A DNA stretch of 64,000 nucleotides, taken from the NCBI RefSeq assembly GCF_001984125.1, contig NZ_MTQL01000007.1:682001-746000 (forward strand), in the 5' to 3' direction. The position numbers were made by a program, and so were the translations under genes. Below the pieces are notes generated by a model, which was not told where the DNA came from, did no database searches, and saw only the letters and a list, made by a program, of their open reading frames with translations. This DNA is from Leifsonia sp. ALI-44-B. Lineage in GTDB: Bacteria > Actinomycetota > Actinomycetes > Actinomycetales > Microbacteriaceae. Below, one piece after another: positions 33,721-47,022 of the stretch (within the stretch, counting starts at the first letter, position 1; every line of letters starts with the position of its first letter).

Positions 33721-34938
33721 TTAGGCCACAACGCGCTGGGCGTCGCTAGAACGTGAGTCGGTGTCGGTGGATGCCGCAGCGTCGCTCTGTGCGCCTGCAG
33801 CGCCCGCGGCGTCCGCATCGGCTTCGGCGTCGTTCGAGGCTTCAGCGGCCGCGAGCTCGGTGTCGCGAGCAAGGACGAGCGCCTCGTGCGTCGGACCCTC
33901 GGGAACGTGGGCGGGGCGCAACTTGGCGAACTCGGCTCGCAGCACGGGCACGACTTCCTCGCCCAGCAGGTCGAGCTGTTCCATGACGATCTTCTCGGGC
34001 AGCCCGGCGTGGTCCATGAGGAACAACTGGCGCTGGTAGTCGCCGAAGTATTCGCGGAACTCGAGCGTGCGGTCGATGACCTGCTGCGGGCTGCCGACGG
34101 TCAGCGGCGTCTGTTCGGTGAAGTCCTCGAGCGACGGGCCGTGTCCGTAGACGGGCGCGTTGTCGAAGTAGGGGCGGAATTCGCGCACGGCGTCCTGCGA
34201 GTTCTTGCGCATGAACACCTGGCCGCCGAGGCCCACGATCGCCTGGTCGGCGCGGCCGTGGCCGTAGTGCTCGAAGCGCTGACGGTAGAGCTGGATCAGG
34301 CGCATGTAGTGCTCCTTGGGCCAGAAGATGTTGTTGGCGAAGAATCCGTCGCCGTAGTAGGCCGCCTGCTCGGCGATCTCGGGGCTGCGGATGCTGCCGT
34401 GCCACACGAACGGCGGCACATCGTCCAGCGGGCGGGGCGTCGAGGTGAAGCCCTGCAGGGGCGTGCGGAAGTGCCCCTCCCAGTCGACCACGTCTTCGCG
34501 CCACAGGCGGTGCAACAGCGCATAGTTCTCAATGGCCAGCGGGATGCCTTGGCGAATGTCCTTGCCGAACCACGGGTAGACGGGCCCCGTGTTGCCGCGG
34601 CCCATGATGAGGTCGACGCGGCCGCCGGCGATGTGCTGCAGCATCGCGTAGTCTTCGGCGATCTTGATGGGGTCGTTGGTCGTGATGAGCGTCGTCGAGG
34701 TCGACAGGATGATGCGGTCGGTCTTCGCCGCGATGTAGCCCAGCATGGTGGTGGGCGAGGAGGGCACGAAGGGCGGGTTGTGGTGTTCACCGGTCGCGAA
34801 GACGTCGAGGCCCACCTCTTCGACCTTCTGCGCGATGCGCAGGGTCGACTGGATGCGCTCACCCTCGGTCGGTGTGTACCCGGTCGTGGGATCGGTGGTG
34901 ACGTCGCCCACCGTGAAGATGCCGAACTGCATGCTCAT
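33721..34938 (-). CDS. LLM-class flavin-dependent monooxygenase, CE1758 family
   Basis: 405 residues; AAAGAGG lies before the ATG. The bacterial luciferase-like TIM barrel (about 1-345) has the EVGLDVFATGEHHNPPF segment, STSTTLITTNDPIKIAEDYA and GRVDLIMGRGNTGPVYPWFG. A low-complexity tail (about 365-405) of Ala, Asp and Ser follows. It uses reduced FMN from the adjacent reductase and O2; the organic substrate is unknown. A 14-bp inverted repeat with a two-base centre lies 16 bases upstream of the start. Confidence 0.92.
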   Translation of the reverse strand: MSMQFGIFTVGDVTTDPTTGYTPTEGERIQSTLRIAQKVEEVGLDVFATGEHHNPPFVPSSPTTMLGYIAAKTDRIILSTSTTLITTNDPIKIAEDYAMLQHIAGGRVDLIMGRGNTGPVYPWFGKDIRQGIPLAIENYALLHRLWREDVVDWEGHFRTPLQGFTSTPRPLDDVPPFVWHGSIRSPEIAEQAAYYGDGFFANNIFWPKEHYMRLIQLYRQRFEHYGHGRADQAIVGLGGQVFMRKNSQDAVREFRPYFDNAPVYGHGPSLEDFTEQTPLTVGSPQQVIDRTLEFREYFGDYQRQLFLMDHAGLPEKIVMEQLDLLGEEVVPVLRAEFAKLRPAHVPEGPTHEALVLARDTELAAAEASNDAEADADAAGAAGAQSDAAASTDTDSRSSDAQRVVA

Positions 34939-34954
34939 CGCCTCTTTCCATGTC

Positions 34955-34968
34955 TATGCATTTGCATA
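34955..34968. promoter_or_regulatory. inverted repeat (candidate operator) upstream of the LLM/FMN operon
   Basis: TATGCA at 34955-34960 and TGCATA at 34963-34968 form a perfect inverted repeat around TT. It lies 16 bases before the start codon, where a repressor would block initiation. The half-site spacing suits a MarR- or TetR-type dimer; no such regulator is encoded nearby. Confidence 0.45.
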
Positions 34969-35083
34969 CAAACACTCCAACGCCCGCCACGCAAATCTAT
35001 TCCCGCCCAATGGCGGCGCAGCAAATCACCCGGCAAAGCGAGCGCTCGAAGCATCGCACCCAGATCGTCGCGTTAAGCGACGA

Positions 35084-35110
35084 AACCCGCCGGGCGGGGA
35101 CCGGCGGGTT
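35084..35110 (-). terminator. second of two related hairpins after the tRNA pair
   Basis: AACCCGCCGG (35084-35093) pairs with CCGGCGGGTT (35101-35110) around a seven-base loop. The stem shares the CCCGCCGG/CCGGCGGG core with the hairpin at 35125-35149. Confidence 0.5.
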
Positions 35111-35124
35111 CAGAAAATATTAAT

Positions 35125-35149
35125 GCCCGCCGGACGGGGGCCGGCGGGC
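35125..35149 (-). terminator. terminator of the tRNA-Ile/tRNA-Ala transcript
   Basis: GCCCGCCGG (35125-35133) pairs with CCGGCGGGC (35141-35149). On the minus strand the hairpin begins 11 bases after tRNA-Ala and is followed by an AT-rich stretch (ATTAATATTTTC). Confidence 0.7.
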
Positions 35150-35159
35150 CATAGGCACG

Positions 35160-35232
35160 TGGAGACGAGGGGAATCGAACCCCTAACCCCCTGCTTGCAA
35201 AGCAGGTGCTCTGCCAATTGAGCTACGTCCCC
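35160..35232 (-). tRNA. tRNA-Ala (anticodon TGC)
   Basis: 73 bases. Acceptor GGGGACG/CGTCTCC with one G-T pair, anticodon stem-loop CTGCTTTGCAAGCAG with anticodon TGC, T-arm AGGGGTTCGATTCCCCT, discriminator A; CCA not encoded. Located 45 bases downstream of tRNA-Ile on the same strand, outside any rRNA operon. Confidence 0.96.
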
Positions 35233-35277
35233 GTTGGGGATTGTTGTGATTGGTGAGAATCAGTGACGTTCCCCGAG

Positions 35278-35351
35278 TGGGGCTACCAGGACTTGAACCT
35301 GGGACCTCTTCGTTATCAGCGAAGCGCTCTAACCGCCTGAGCTATAGCCCC
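35278..35351 (-). tRNA. tRNA-Ile (anticodon GAT)
   Basis: 74 bases. Acceptor GGGGCTA/TAGCCCC, anticodon stem-loop TTCGCTGATAACGAA with anticodon GAT, T-arm CCAGGTTCAAGTCCTGG, discriminator A; CCA not encoded. The Ile-Ala pair just after gyrA-DUF3566 is the usual actinobacterial arrangement. Confidence 0.96.
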
Positions 35352-35423
35352 GTCTGGGCAGGTTAGACATTACCGGATTTCCGTGGGATTCGTAAATCGG
35401 CGCCGTTCCTGCCCGGTTTGTGG

Positions 35424-35828
35424 TCAGTTGTTGGTGAATCCGACCAGCAGACCGCCCGTGATCTTGACGCTCAGGTTGTAGAGAGCGGCCGTGATCGCGC
35501 CGAGCGCGGTGATGACGACGAGGTTCAGGATGGCGAGCACGACGGCGAATCCCATGACCTGTCCGAGACCGAAGAGGTCGGTGAGGGTCATGCCTTCACC
35601 GGCGACGGTTTCGTAGAGCTTGTCGATCTCGCCGAACAGGCCGGTGCGGTCGAGCACCGTGTACACCAGGAAGAAGAACACGATTGTGATGACGGCGAGG
35701 GCCACGGCGACGAGGAAGGACAGCTTCACGGCCGACCAGAAGTCGATGTAGACGAGCTTCAGTCGCACCTGCTTGGTGCTGGGTCGCTTGGTCGATTTCT
35801 TGGCCAGCTTCTCGGCAACAGTACTCAT
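35424..35828 (-). CDS. DUF3566 transmembrane protein downstream of gyrA
   Basis: 134 residues. A basic N-terminus (KKSTKRPSTKQVRLKL) is followed by two membrane helices (about 36-58 and 92-116) separated by an extracytoplasmic loop rich in Gly/Asp/Leu. VRLKLVYIDFWSAVKLSFLV is the DUF3566 start motif. It begins four bases after the gyrA stop and should be cotranscribed with gyrBA. In mycobacteria the same gene follows gyrA; its function is not established. Confidence 0.9.
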   Translation of the reverse strand: MSTVAEKLAKKSTKRPSTKQVRLKLVYIDFWSAVKLSFLVAVALAVITIVFFFLVYTVLDRTGLFGEIDKLYETVAGEGMTLTDLFGLGQVMGFAVVLAILNLVVITALGAITAALYNLSVKITGGLLVGFTNN

Positions 35829-35832
35829 GTGG

Positions 35833-38442
<2,610 letters not shown>

Positions 38443-38508
38443 GTCTTCTTTTCTCGTTCGCTTCGTCTAGCTCAGTGCGCGGTCGTCGTCATCGTGCGGG
38501 CGGACCCG

Positions 38509-40536
<2,028 letters not shown>

Positions 40537-40657
40537 ATGAAATTGGGCTCCAAACCGTCTGTTACTCGACAGTCGATTCTATCAGCTGAGTCCCAGTTCA
40601 CGGGCGTATTTGGCGATCTGAGCCACTATTTTCGCGTGGGTGACCTGTTTTGTCCGG

Positions 40658-41143
40658 TTATCCGTAGGTATCGCGCACGCCGCGCCCTTGAACCGATCTG
40701 AGGCCCCGTTTGAAGGATGGGACGTCCGGCCCGAGAAAGCGGATGCTCTGAACCCCGGCTTCGGGAAAACGCTTCACGATGTGGGTCATGATCTCGACGC
40801 GCATCATGCGCAGTTGCGTGGCCCACGCCGTGGAGGCGCACTGCACGATCAGCACGCCCTCCTCAACGCCCACCGGAGTCGAGTGGTTTGCGGTCTCTTC
40901 ACCCGCCAACTCGGCCCATCGATCGACGAGCTCGCTCTGCGCGAGGGGCGAGTCCCAACCCAGTTCGGATGTCAGCGACATGACGACGTCGCCGAGGCCG
41001 CGGGGTTCGCGGCCCTTACCGTAGGGCACCGTGTCGGCGTCGACGGTTTCGCGCCGTTTGCGCCCCTTATATCGGGGGCGTTCGCCGGCGAAGATCTCTT
41101 TGAAGTGCTCGTAGACCCGCACGGCCTCGGTGTTGTCAGCCAC
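40658..41143 (-). CDS. DUF721 (DciA-like) protein
   Basis: 161 residues from a GTG at 41143 that overlaps the end of recF by eight bases; the longer frame upstream is recF read out of frame. The C-terminal KH-like DUF721 fold (about 55-150) contains LGWDSPLAQSELVDRWAELAGE and LRMMRVEIMTHIVKRFP. The N-terminal part is basic and Arg/Lys-rich. DciA proteins help load DnaB where DnaC is absent. Placement between recF and gyrB is standard for Actinobacteria. Confidence 0.9.
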   Translation of the reverse strand: MADNTEAVRVYEHFKEIFAGERPRYKGRKRRETVDADTVPYGKGREPRGLGDVVMSLTSELGWDSPLAQSELVDRWAELAGEETANHSTPVGVEEGVLIVQCASTAWATQLRMMRVEIMTHIVKRFPEAGVQSIRFLGPDVPSFKRGLRSVQGRGVRDTYG

Positions 41144-42476
41144 GGTCGGCCCCCGGTTCCGTGTCGGCGACGGTCGAGGGTTCACTCGAGGGTTCACTCG
41201 AGGCTGCCGCGCTGGCCGTCGCGCTATCGTTCGAGACAACCGCGTCGCTCGTTCCGACGATCTCACCCGCGGCGATCCGCACGGTGCGCGCCGTGAGCTG
41301 CTCGGGCACATCGTCGAGAACGGCCGCCGTGATGAGCACCTGTTCGTAGCCTGAGATGGCCTCGGCCAGGCGGCGGCGGCGCGACTGATCGAGCTCGGCG
41401 AACACGTCGTCGAGGATCAACACGGGGTCGCCCAAGTTGGATTCACGCCGCAGCAGCTCGGCCGAGGCCAGCTTGAGCGACAGCGCGAACGACCAGGACT
41501 CGCCGTGGCTTGCGTATCCCTTCACCGGCAGGCCGTTCAATTCGAAGAGCAGGTCGTCACGGTGCGGCCCGACGAGCGTGACCCCGCGGTCGAGTTCTGC
41601 GCGACGACGTTCGGCGATGCGGCGGCGGAATGCCTCGGCCACCTCGGCCGCTGTCGGCAGAGCGGCAGCAGAACCGGGCCCCGTCGATGCAGCGCCACTC
41701 TCGCCATCCGCCGCCGTCGAAACAGGGGCGGATGCCGGAGCCGGAGCGTTGGGAAAACCGTCGTCGTCCGCATCCACGCCGTCGACCGACATGATGAGGC
41801 TGATGCGCGGCCCGTGGTCGTCACCGACGACGGAGCGGTATGCGGCCTGCAGCGGCGCGGCCATCTCAGCCACCAAGCGGCTGCGCGCGCCGATGATTTC
41901 GGTGCCCAGCGCAATGAGTTTGTCGTCCCACACCTCGAGCGTCGAGAGTTGCGTCTCCTTCAGCCCCGAACCTCGGGCCGATTTGAGGAGCGTGTTGCGC
42001 TGGCGCAGCGTGCGGTCGTAGTCGGCATAGACCCCCGCCATGCGGGGTGTGCGCAGGACGATGAGCTGGTCGGCGAACTTGCGCCTGGCCGACGGGTCGC
42101 CGCGCACGATGCCCAGGTCTTCGGGTGCGAACAGCACGCTCGAGAAGTAGCGGGGCAGCTCGCGCGGTTTGATCTGGCCGCGGTTGACCTGTGCCCGGTT
42201 GGGAGTGGAGCGGTTGATCTGCACCTCGGCCAACAGGTCGCGCCCGTTGTGCTCGAGGCGGGTGCGGATGATCGCGGAGTCACGGCCAGCCCGGATCATG
42301 GCTTGATCGGACGACACCCGGTGCGAACCGAGGGTGCTCAGATATCCGATGGCCTCGACCAGGTTGGTTTTGCCCTGGCCGTTGCGACCGATGAAGAGGT
42401 TGGTGCCGGGCGCGAGTTCGACATCGGCCGCCGCGTAGTTGCGGAAATCAGAGAGGGTAAGGTGCCGAACGATCAC
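41136..42476 (-). CDS. recF: RecF, DNA gap repair ATPase
   Basis: 446 residues from a GTG (AAGGTGA upstream). Walker A is GRNGQGKTN with Lys36; the SMC-like signature SHGESWSFALSLKLA and Walker B PVLILDDVFAELDQ follow. An Ala/Pro/Ser/Asp-rich insertion of about 45 residues (about 235-280) and a disordered tail of about 40 residues make it longer than the usual 360-380. RecF loads RecA at single-strand gaps. Confidence 0.96.
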   Translation of the reverse strand: MIVRHLTLSDFRNYAAADVELAPGTNLFIGRNGQGKTNLVEAIGYLSTLGSHRVSSDQAMIRAGRDSAIIRTRLEHNGRDLLAEVQINRSTPNRAQVNRGQIKPRELPRYFSSVLFAPEDLGIVRGDPSARRKFADQLIVLRTPRMAGVYADYDRTLRQRNTLLKSARGSGLKETQLSTLEVWDDKLIALGTEIIGARSRLVAEMAAPLQAAYRSVVGDDHGPRISLIMSVDGVDADDDGFPNAPAPASAPVSTAADGESGAASTGPGSAAALPTAAEVAEAFRRRIAERRRAELDRGVTLVGPHRDDLLFELNGLPVKGYASHGESWSFALSLKLASAELLRRESNLGDPVLILDDVFAELDQSRRRRLAEAISGYEQVLITAAVLDDVPEQLTARTVRIAAGEIVGTSDAVVSNDSATASAAASSEPSSEPSTVADTEPGADRG

Positions 42477-42533
42477 GCCGTCACCTTACCCTCGTCATCC
42501 GTCACTGGAGCCTCGGCCCCAGCGGCAGAGGTG

Positions 42534-43421
42534 TTAGTCGTTCGACTTGACCGCGTGGCCGCCGAACTGGTTGCGCAGGGCCGCGACCGCCTTCATGGCG
42601 GGCGAGTCGTCCTGGCGCGACACGAAGCGCGCGAAGATCGACGCGGCGATCGTCGGAACGGGAACGGCGTTGTCGATGGCTTCTTCGATGGTCCAACGGC
42701 CCTCGCCGGAGTCCTCGACGTAGCCCTCGATCTTGGCGAGAGTCGGGTCTTCCTTGAGCGCACGCACGAGGAGCTCGAGCAGCCAGGACCGCACGACGGT
42801 GCCGCGCTGCCAGGCCTCGAAGGTTCCGGGGACGTCCTTGATCAGGTCGCTGCGCTTCTCGAGCAGCTCGTAGCCCTCGGCGTAGGCCTGCATCATGGCG
42901 TACTCGATGCCGTTGTGCACCATCTTGGCGTAGTGGCCGGCGCCGACCTCGCCCACGTGCACGAAGCCTTCTTCGCGGGGGCCTTCGGGGCGCAGAGCGT
43001 CGAAGACGGGCATAACGCGCTCGACCTGTTCGGCCGAGCCGCCGACCATGAGGCCGTAACCGTTCTCGACACCCCAGACGCCACCCGAGACACCGGCGTC
43101 GATGTAGTCGATACCCTTCTCGGCGAGCAGGGCGGCGTGCTTGAAGTCTTCAGTGAAGCGGCTGTTGCCGCCGTCGATGACCAGGTCGCCGGCCTCGAGG
43201 TGCCCGTTGAGCTCTTCGATGACCGAATCGGTGATCTGTCCGGCCGGAACCATGACCCAGACGGTGCGGGGTGCCGGCAGGGCCTGGACGAGCGCTTCGA
43301 CCGTGGGGACGTCGGTGACATCGGGGTTACGGTCGAAACCGGTCACCTCGACGCCGGCCTCGCGCAGGCGGGTGCGCATGTTGTTTCCCATTTTGCCGAG
43401 ACCGATGAGGCCAATGTGCAT
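42534..43421 (-). CDS. gnd: 6-phosphogluconate dehydrogenase (decarboxylating), short NAD-type
   Basis: 295 residues from the ATG at 43421; a GTG three codons upstream is less well placed after AAGAAAG. Rossmann motif GLIGLGKMGNNM, catalytic region DAGVSGGVWGVENGYGLMVGG and HNGIEYAMMQAYAEGYE are present. The short length is that of the GndA/NAD-dependent group. It makes ribulose-5-phosphate and CO2 in the pentose phosphate pathway. Its place between dnaN and recF is an actinobacterial feature. Confidence 0.95.
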   Translation of the reverse strand: MHIGLIGLGKMGNNMRTRLREAGVEVTGFDRNPDVTDVPTVEALVQALPAPRTVWVMVPAGQITDSVIEELNGHLEAGDLVIDGGNSRFTEDFKHAALLAEKGIDYIDAGVSGGVWGVENGYGLMVGGSAEQVERVMPVFDALRPEGPREEGFVHVGEVGAGHYAKMVHNGIEYAMMQAYAEGYELLEKRSDLIKDVPGTFEAWQRGTVVRSWLLELLVRALKEDPTLAKIEGYVEDSGEGRWTIEEAIDNAVPVPTIAASIFARFVSRQDDSPAMKAVAALRNQFGGHAVKSND

Positions 43422-43446
43422 TGCAATCACGCTTTCTTCTGTTGAC

Positions 43447-44592
43447 TTAGCGCAGCAGCAGGTTGGGCTGCAGCAGGTACTTGTAGCTGTCGGCGCCCGG
43501 CTGGTCCTTCGAGCTCTGGCTCGTGATCAACATGGGTCCCGGCTTGTTCGTGTTCTCCGACTTGGTGAACGAGAAGCGCACGAATTCGCTGCGGACGGCG
43601 TTCAGGCCGTCGATGAGGAACTGCGGCTTGAGTGAGAGCACGATGTCGTCGCCGGTCAGGAGAGCGTCGATGCTCTCGGATGCCTGCGCATGTTCGCTGC
43701 CGACGGCTTCCATGATGAGTCCGTCGATGGTGAAACTGAAACGGAGCGCAGCTTCGCGCTCGAGAACGAGGGAGACGCGGCGCACGGCCTCGATCAGCTC
43801 GGCCGTGTTGATGACCGCGTAGTTCTCCGTGTTCTCGGGGAACAGGCGGCGAACGGGCGGGAACGAGCCCTTGATCAACAGCGAGGTGACGGTCTTTTTG
43901 TCGGCGCTGAAGGCGATGAGTTCTCGGTCGTCTTTGTTGGTGAAGCTGACCGAGATGGTGCCGGAGTGGCCGAACGTCTTGCCGACCTCTTGCAGGGTCT
44001 TGGCGGGGACGAGGGCCGTGAAGTCGCCGCCCTCCGAGGTTCCGTTGTCCCAGTCGATGTTGCGCACGGCGACGCGGTACCGGTCGGTTGCGACCAGGCC
44101 AAGCGAATTGTTCGAGACTTCGAGCTGCACACCCGTGATGACGGGGGTCACATCGTCGCGCGACGCGGCGACGGCGACCTGGGCGACGGCCGTGGCGAAT
44201 TCTTCGGCGGGGACGAGGCCCGACTGCTCGTCGACCTGGGGAACGCTGGGGTACTCCTCGACGGGCATCGACAGGAGCGTGAAGTTGGCCGACCCACACG
44301 AGACGAGGATGCGGTTCTCGTCGGTGCTGAACTGCACGGGTGCGTTGGGCAATCGGTTGGCGATGTCGGCCAGCAGTCGACCGGAGACGAGCACCGTTCC
44401 TGCTTCTTCGACATCGGCCTGGATCTGAGTTTGTGAGGAGACCTCGTAGTCGAAGCTCGAGAGCACGAGTCCGTCTTCGCGAGCGTCGATGAGAACACCG
44501 CTCAGGATCGGAAGGGTCGTGCGCTGGGGCAGGAGCTTGACGGCGAACGAGACAGCTTCGCTGAAGACATCTCTGTTGACGCTAAATCGCAC
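43447..44592 (-). CDS. dnaN: DNA polymerase III beta sliding clamp
   Basis: 381 residues from a GTG with AGGGGA upstream. Three clamp domains are visible: N-terminal MRFSVNRDVFSEAVSFAVKL, the EYPSVPQVDEQSGLVPAEEF region of domain 1, and the C-terminal DGLNAVRSEFVRFSFT followed by PGPMLI. It tethers polymerase III to DNA. Transcribed away from oriC; the gap to gnd is 25 bases. Confidence 0.97.
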   Translation of the reverse strand: MRFSVNRDVFSEAVSFAVKLLPQRTTLPILSGVLIDAREDGLVLSSFDYEVSSQTQIQADVEEAGTVLVSGRLLADIANRLPNAPVQFSTDENRILVSCGSANFTLLSMPVEEYPSVPQVDEQSGLVPAEEFATAVAQVAVAASRDDVTPVITGVQLEVSNNSLGLVATDRYRVAVRNIDWDNGTSEGGDFTALVPAKTLQEVGKTFGHSGTISVSFTNKDDRELIAFSADKKTVTSLLIKGSFPPVRRLFPENTENYAVINTAELIEAVRRVSLVLEREAALRFSFTIDGLIMEAVGSEHAQASESIDALLTGDDIVLSLKPQFLIDGLNAVRSEFVRFSFTKSENTNKPGPMLITSQSSKDQPGADSYKYLLQPNLLLR

Positions 44593-44707
44593 AGTGGTTC
44601 CCCTGTCATTTCGAGGTACGAGTCGTCACCATGTTAGCCGGATGCCTGGATTGCTGTAGTTCCACGAACGGACGTCGTTCGGCCCGGCCGCAAAAGGTTG
44701 TCGGCCA

Positions 44708-44741
44708 GAGAAATGTTTAAAGAACTGTTAATGGTGTTAAC
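44708..44741. other. AT-rich segment, candidate DNA unwinding element
   Basis: A run low in G+C (AATGTTTAAAGAACTGTTAA then TGGTGTTAAC) stands out in a 65-70% GC context and ends four bases before the first DnaA box. Confidence 0.6.
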
Positions 44742-44744
44742 GCC

Positions 44745-45006
44745 TGTGGATAATGTGGATAACTCGGTGGAGAGCGCTCAAACACTGGGAACTACAACCG
44801 TGTGACTTGTTGACAGGGTGTGAAACGGGTGGGGATGCCGGTGCCGAAGAATTCCGCACAAACACGGGTCTATTCACAGGCCGTGGTCGAGTTTCAACAG
44901 ACACGCCCGGAGTAATCCACAGTTATCCACAGGTTGTCCACATTGTGTAACACGGCCGTAATTCGCTTCTCCCCAGCCTGTGGATTACTCGGTAGCCTGT
45001 GGATAA
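44745..45006. other. oriC DnaA-box cluster
   Basis: Perfect TTATCCACA boxes: minus strand at 44745-44753, 44754-44762 (directly abutting) and 44998-45006; plus strand at 44923-44931. TTGTCCACA at 44934-44942 (plus). TAATCCACA, one mismatch, at 44913-44921 (plus) and 44979-44987 (minus). Thus three plus-strand boxes face two minus-strand boxes across 36 bases, with a pair next to the AT-rich segment. Confidence 0.93.
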
Positions 45007-45364
45007 CTCGAGGCGAATCGGCGCGTTTCGGCACCTGATCGGACGCGATCGTGAGCCTGGCTTGTGTGAAACGGGTCAGAGACCATGAGCGCCCGGCATC
45101 CCAAAAAAATTCGAGGGAATTCGGGATTTTCTGGGGAAACGTCGGCATCCGGCCCCGAAGCGTCGTGCCCATGCTCTCGAGCGGTCGTCATCCGGGCGCT
45201 CAGGATCGTTTCTGGAGAACGTTTTGGCGGGTTGACGAGCTTTCGGCCGGGCGCCGGGGATCGCGCAAAGGAATGGTGCGACAGAAAGTGGGCCAGCAGA
45301 GCTGGTTAGGCAGGCGTCGACGCTCCTTTTGCGCGTCAGCACGTCGACGCGCAATAACGCAGAT

Positions 45365-45419
45365 AGGCGCCAACGCGGCTCAGAGGCGTTAACGATGCAC
45401 GCAGGCGTCAACGATGCAC
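45365..45419 (+). repeat. 19-bp tandem repeat beside oriC
   Basis: AGGCGTTAACGATGCAC (45384-45400) and AGGCGTCAACGATGCAC (45403-45419) differ at one of 17 bases and are spaced 19 apart; AGGCGCCAACG at 45365-45375 is a shorter third unit in the same register. Iteron-like. Confidence 0.6.
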
Positions 45420-45525
45420 AGACAGGTCCACGAGGCGGTAGAGGCAAGGAGTCGGTTGAAGGACGTCGAGGCGTGTGAGCGACAGGACAGATATGAACGA
45501 ACGAGCGGCCCGTGGGCGTCCCGGA

Positions 45526-47022
45526 TCAGTTGTTGAAGCGGTGACCCTGCTTGATGCGACTCGTCAGCTCGGTGACCTGATTATAGATGGAACGACGCTC
45601 CTGCATGAGGTCGCCGATCTTCTTGTTCGCGTACATGACGGTGGTGTGGTCGCGGTTGCCGAACAGCTGGCCGATCTTGGGCAGCGACAGGTTGGTGAGC
45701 TCGCGACACAGATACATGGCGATCTGCCGCGCGGTGGCGACGGCTTGCGAGCGCGAGGAACCATACAGGTCGTCGACCGTGAGCTTGAAGTAGGCCGCGG
45801 TCGTATTGATGATGTCGACGGGCGCGATCACATTGTCGTCGTCGAGCGTGACGAGGTCCTTCAGGACCGTCTGCACGAGCACCATGTCGATGGGGGTTCG
45901 GTTGAGGCTCGCGAAAGCGGTCACGCGAATGAGCGTTCCTTCTAGTTCGCGGATGTTCGACGACACCTTCGTGGCGATGAACTCGAGCACCTCATCCGGA
46001 ATCTGCAGCTTTTCGCTCTGCGCCTTCTTACGCAGGATGGCGATACGCGTTTCGAGGTCGGGTGCCTGCACATCGGTGATGAGCCCCCACTCGAAGCGCG
46101 AACGCATGCGGTCTTCGAAGCCGGTCAGGGCCTTGGGGGGCAGGTCGCTCGTGATGACCACCTGCTTGTTGTGGTCGTGCAGCGTATTGAAGGTGTGGAA
46201 GAACGCTTCCTGCGTCTCGGCACGACCCTGCAAGAACTGGATGTCGTCGATGAGCAGGATGTCGATGTCGCGGTAGCGCGCCTGGAACACCGAACCTCGG
46301 TTGTTTGCGATGGAGTTGATGAAGTCGTTCGTGAACTCTTCGCTACTTACATAGCGCACACGCACTCCGGGATACAGGCTCATCGCATAGTGACCGATGG
46401 CGTGCAGGAGGTGGGTCTTGCCGAGCCCCGACTCGCCGTAGACGAACAGCGGGTTGTATGCCTTGGCGGGCGCCTCTGCCACCGCGACCGCTGCCGCGTG
46501 AGCGAACCGGTTCGACTGACCGATCACGAAGTTGTCGAACGAATACTTCATGTTCAGGCGCGTGTCGTTTTGCCGAGGCGGCAGAACGGGTTCGGATGGC
46601 GCCATGCCGCCCGCCCCCGCATTCACACCGTTGATGCCGCCCATGCCATTGCCGGGGAACTGTGACTGCGGGGTGTCGATGTAGCCCTGCGGCTCGGAAG
46701 CGGCCACCGCGGCGGCGGTCTCGGCGTAAGCCTCGTACTCTTCCTCGATGATCTCGGGGTTCACGACCACCGCGAAGGTGCTCGCGCCGTATTGATCTTC
46801 GAGGGATGTCAGCGCCTGCAGCAGCGGAGCGCGCATGCGCATATTCAGCTGGCCGGCGGTGAATTCGTTGGGCACCTCAAGGTAGACCGTTCCGGCCATG
46901 ACGCCCTTGGGCACCACCAGATTGAGGAAGCCGTGGAGTGGCGGGGTGATGCGTTCGTCAGTGGCGAGTACGCCGAGCACGTCTTGCCACATGCGCGTGG
47001 TTGGATCGGTAGCGTCTGACAT
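45526..47022 (-). CDS. dnaA: chromosomal replication initiator protein DnaA
   Basis: 498 residues. Domain I (about 1-90), a Gly/Ala/Glu-rich linker (about 105-160), the AAA+ domain with Walker A GESGLGKT (196-203, Lys202) and Walker [12 protein letters not shown], and domain IV with the DNA-binding signature [16 protein letters not shown] near the end. It binds the boxes in oriC and, with those upstream (47037-47112), probably represses its own gene. It is divergent from rpmH. Confidence 0.98.
   Translation of the reverse strand: MSDATDPTTRMWQDVLGVLATDERITPPLHGFLNLVVPKGVMAGTVYLEVPNEFTAGQLNMRMRAPLLQALTSLEDQYGASTFAVVVNPEIIEEEYEAYAETAAAVAASEPQGYIDTPQSQFPGNGMGGINGVNAGAGGMAPSEPVLPPRQNDTRLNMKYSFDNFVIGQSNRFAHAAAVAVAEAPAKAYNPLFVYGESGLGKTHLLHAIGHYAMSLYPGVRVRYVSSEEFTNDFINSIANNRGSVFQARYRDIDILLIDDIQFLQGRAETQEAFFHTFNTLHDHNKQVVITSDLPPKALTGFEDRMRSRFEWGLITDVQAPDLETRIAILRKKAQSEKLQIPDEVLEFIATKVSSNIRELEGTLIRVTAFASLNRTPIDMVLVQTVLKDLVTLDDDNVIAPVDIINTTAAYFKLTVDDLYGSSRSQAVATARQIAMYLCRELTNLSLPKIGQLFGNRDHTTVMYANKKIGDLMQERRSIYNQVTELTSRIKQGHRFNN

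Larger units (their letters stand above)
44593..45525. other. dnaN-dnaA intergenic region containing the replication origin
   Basis: 933 bases without a gene. From dnaN toward dnaA it holds an AT-rich segment (44708-44741), DnaA boxes (44745-45006), an A/T-rich patch at 45095-45130, and a 19-bp tandem repeat (45365-45419). Actinobacterial origins lie between these two genes. Confidence 0.9.
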
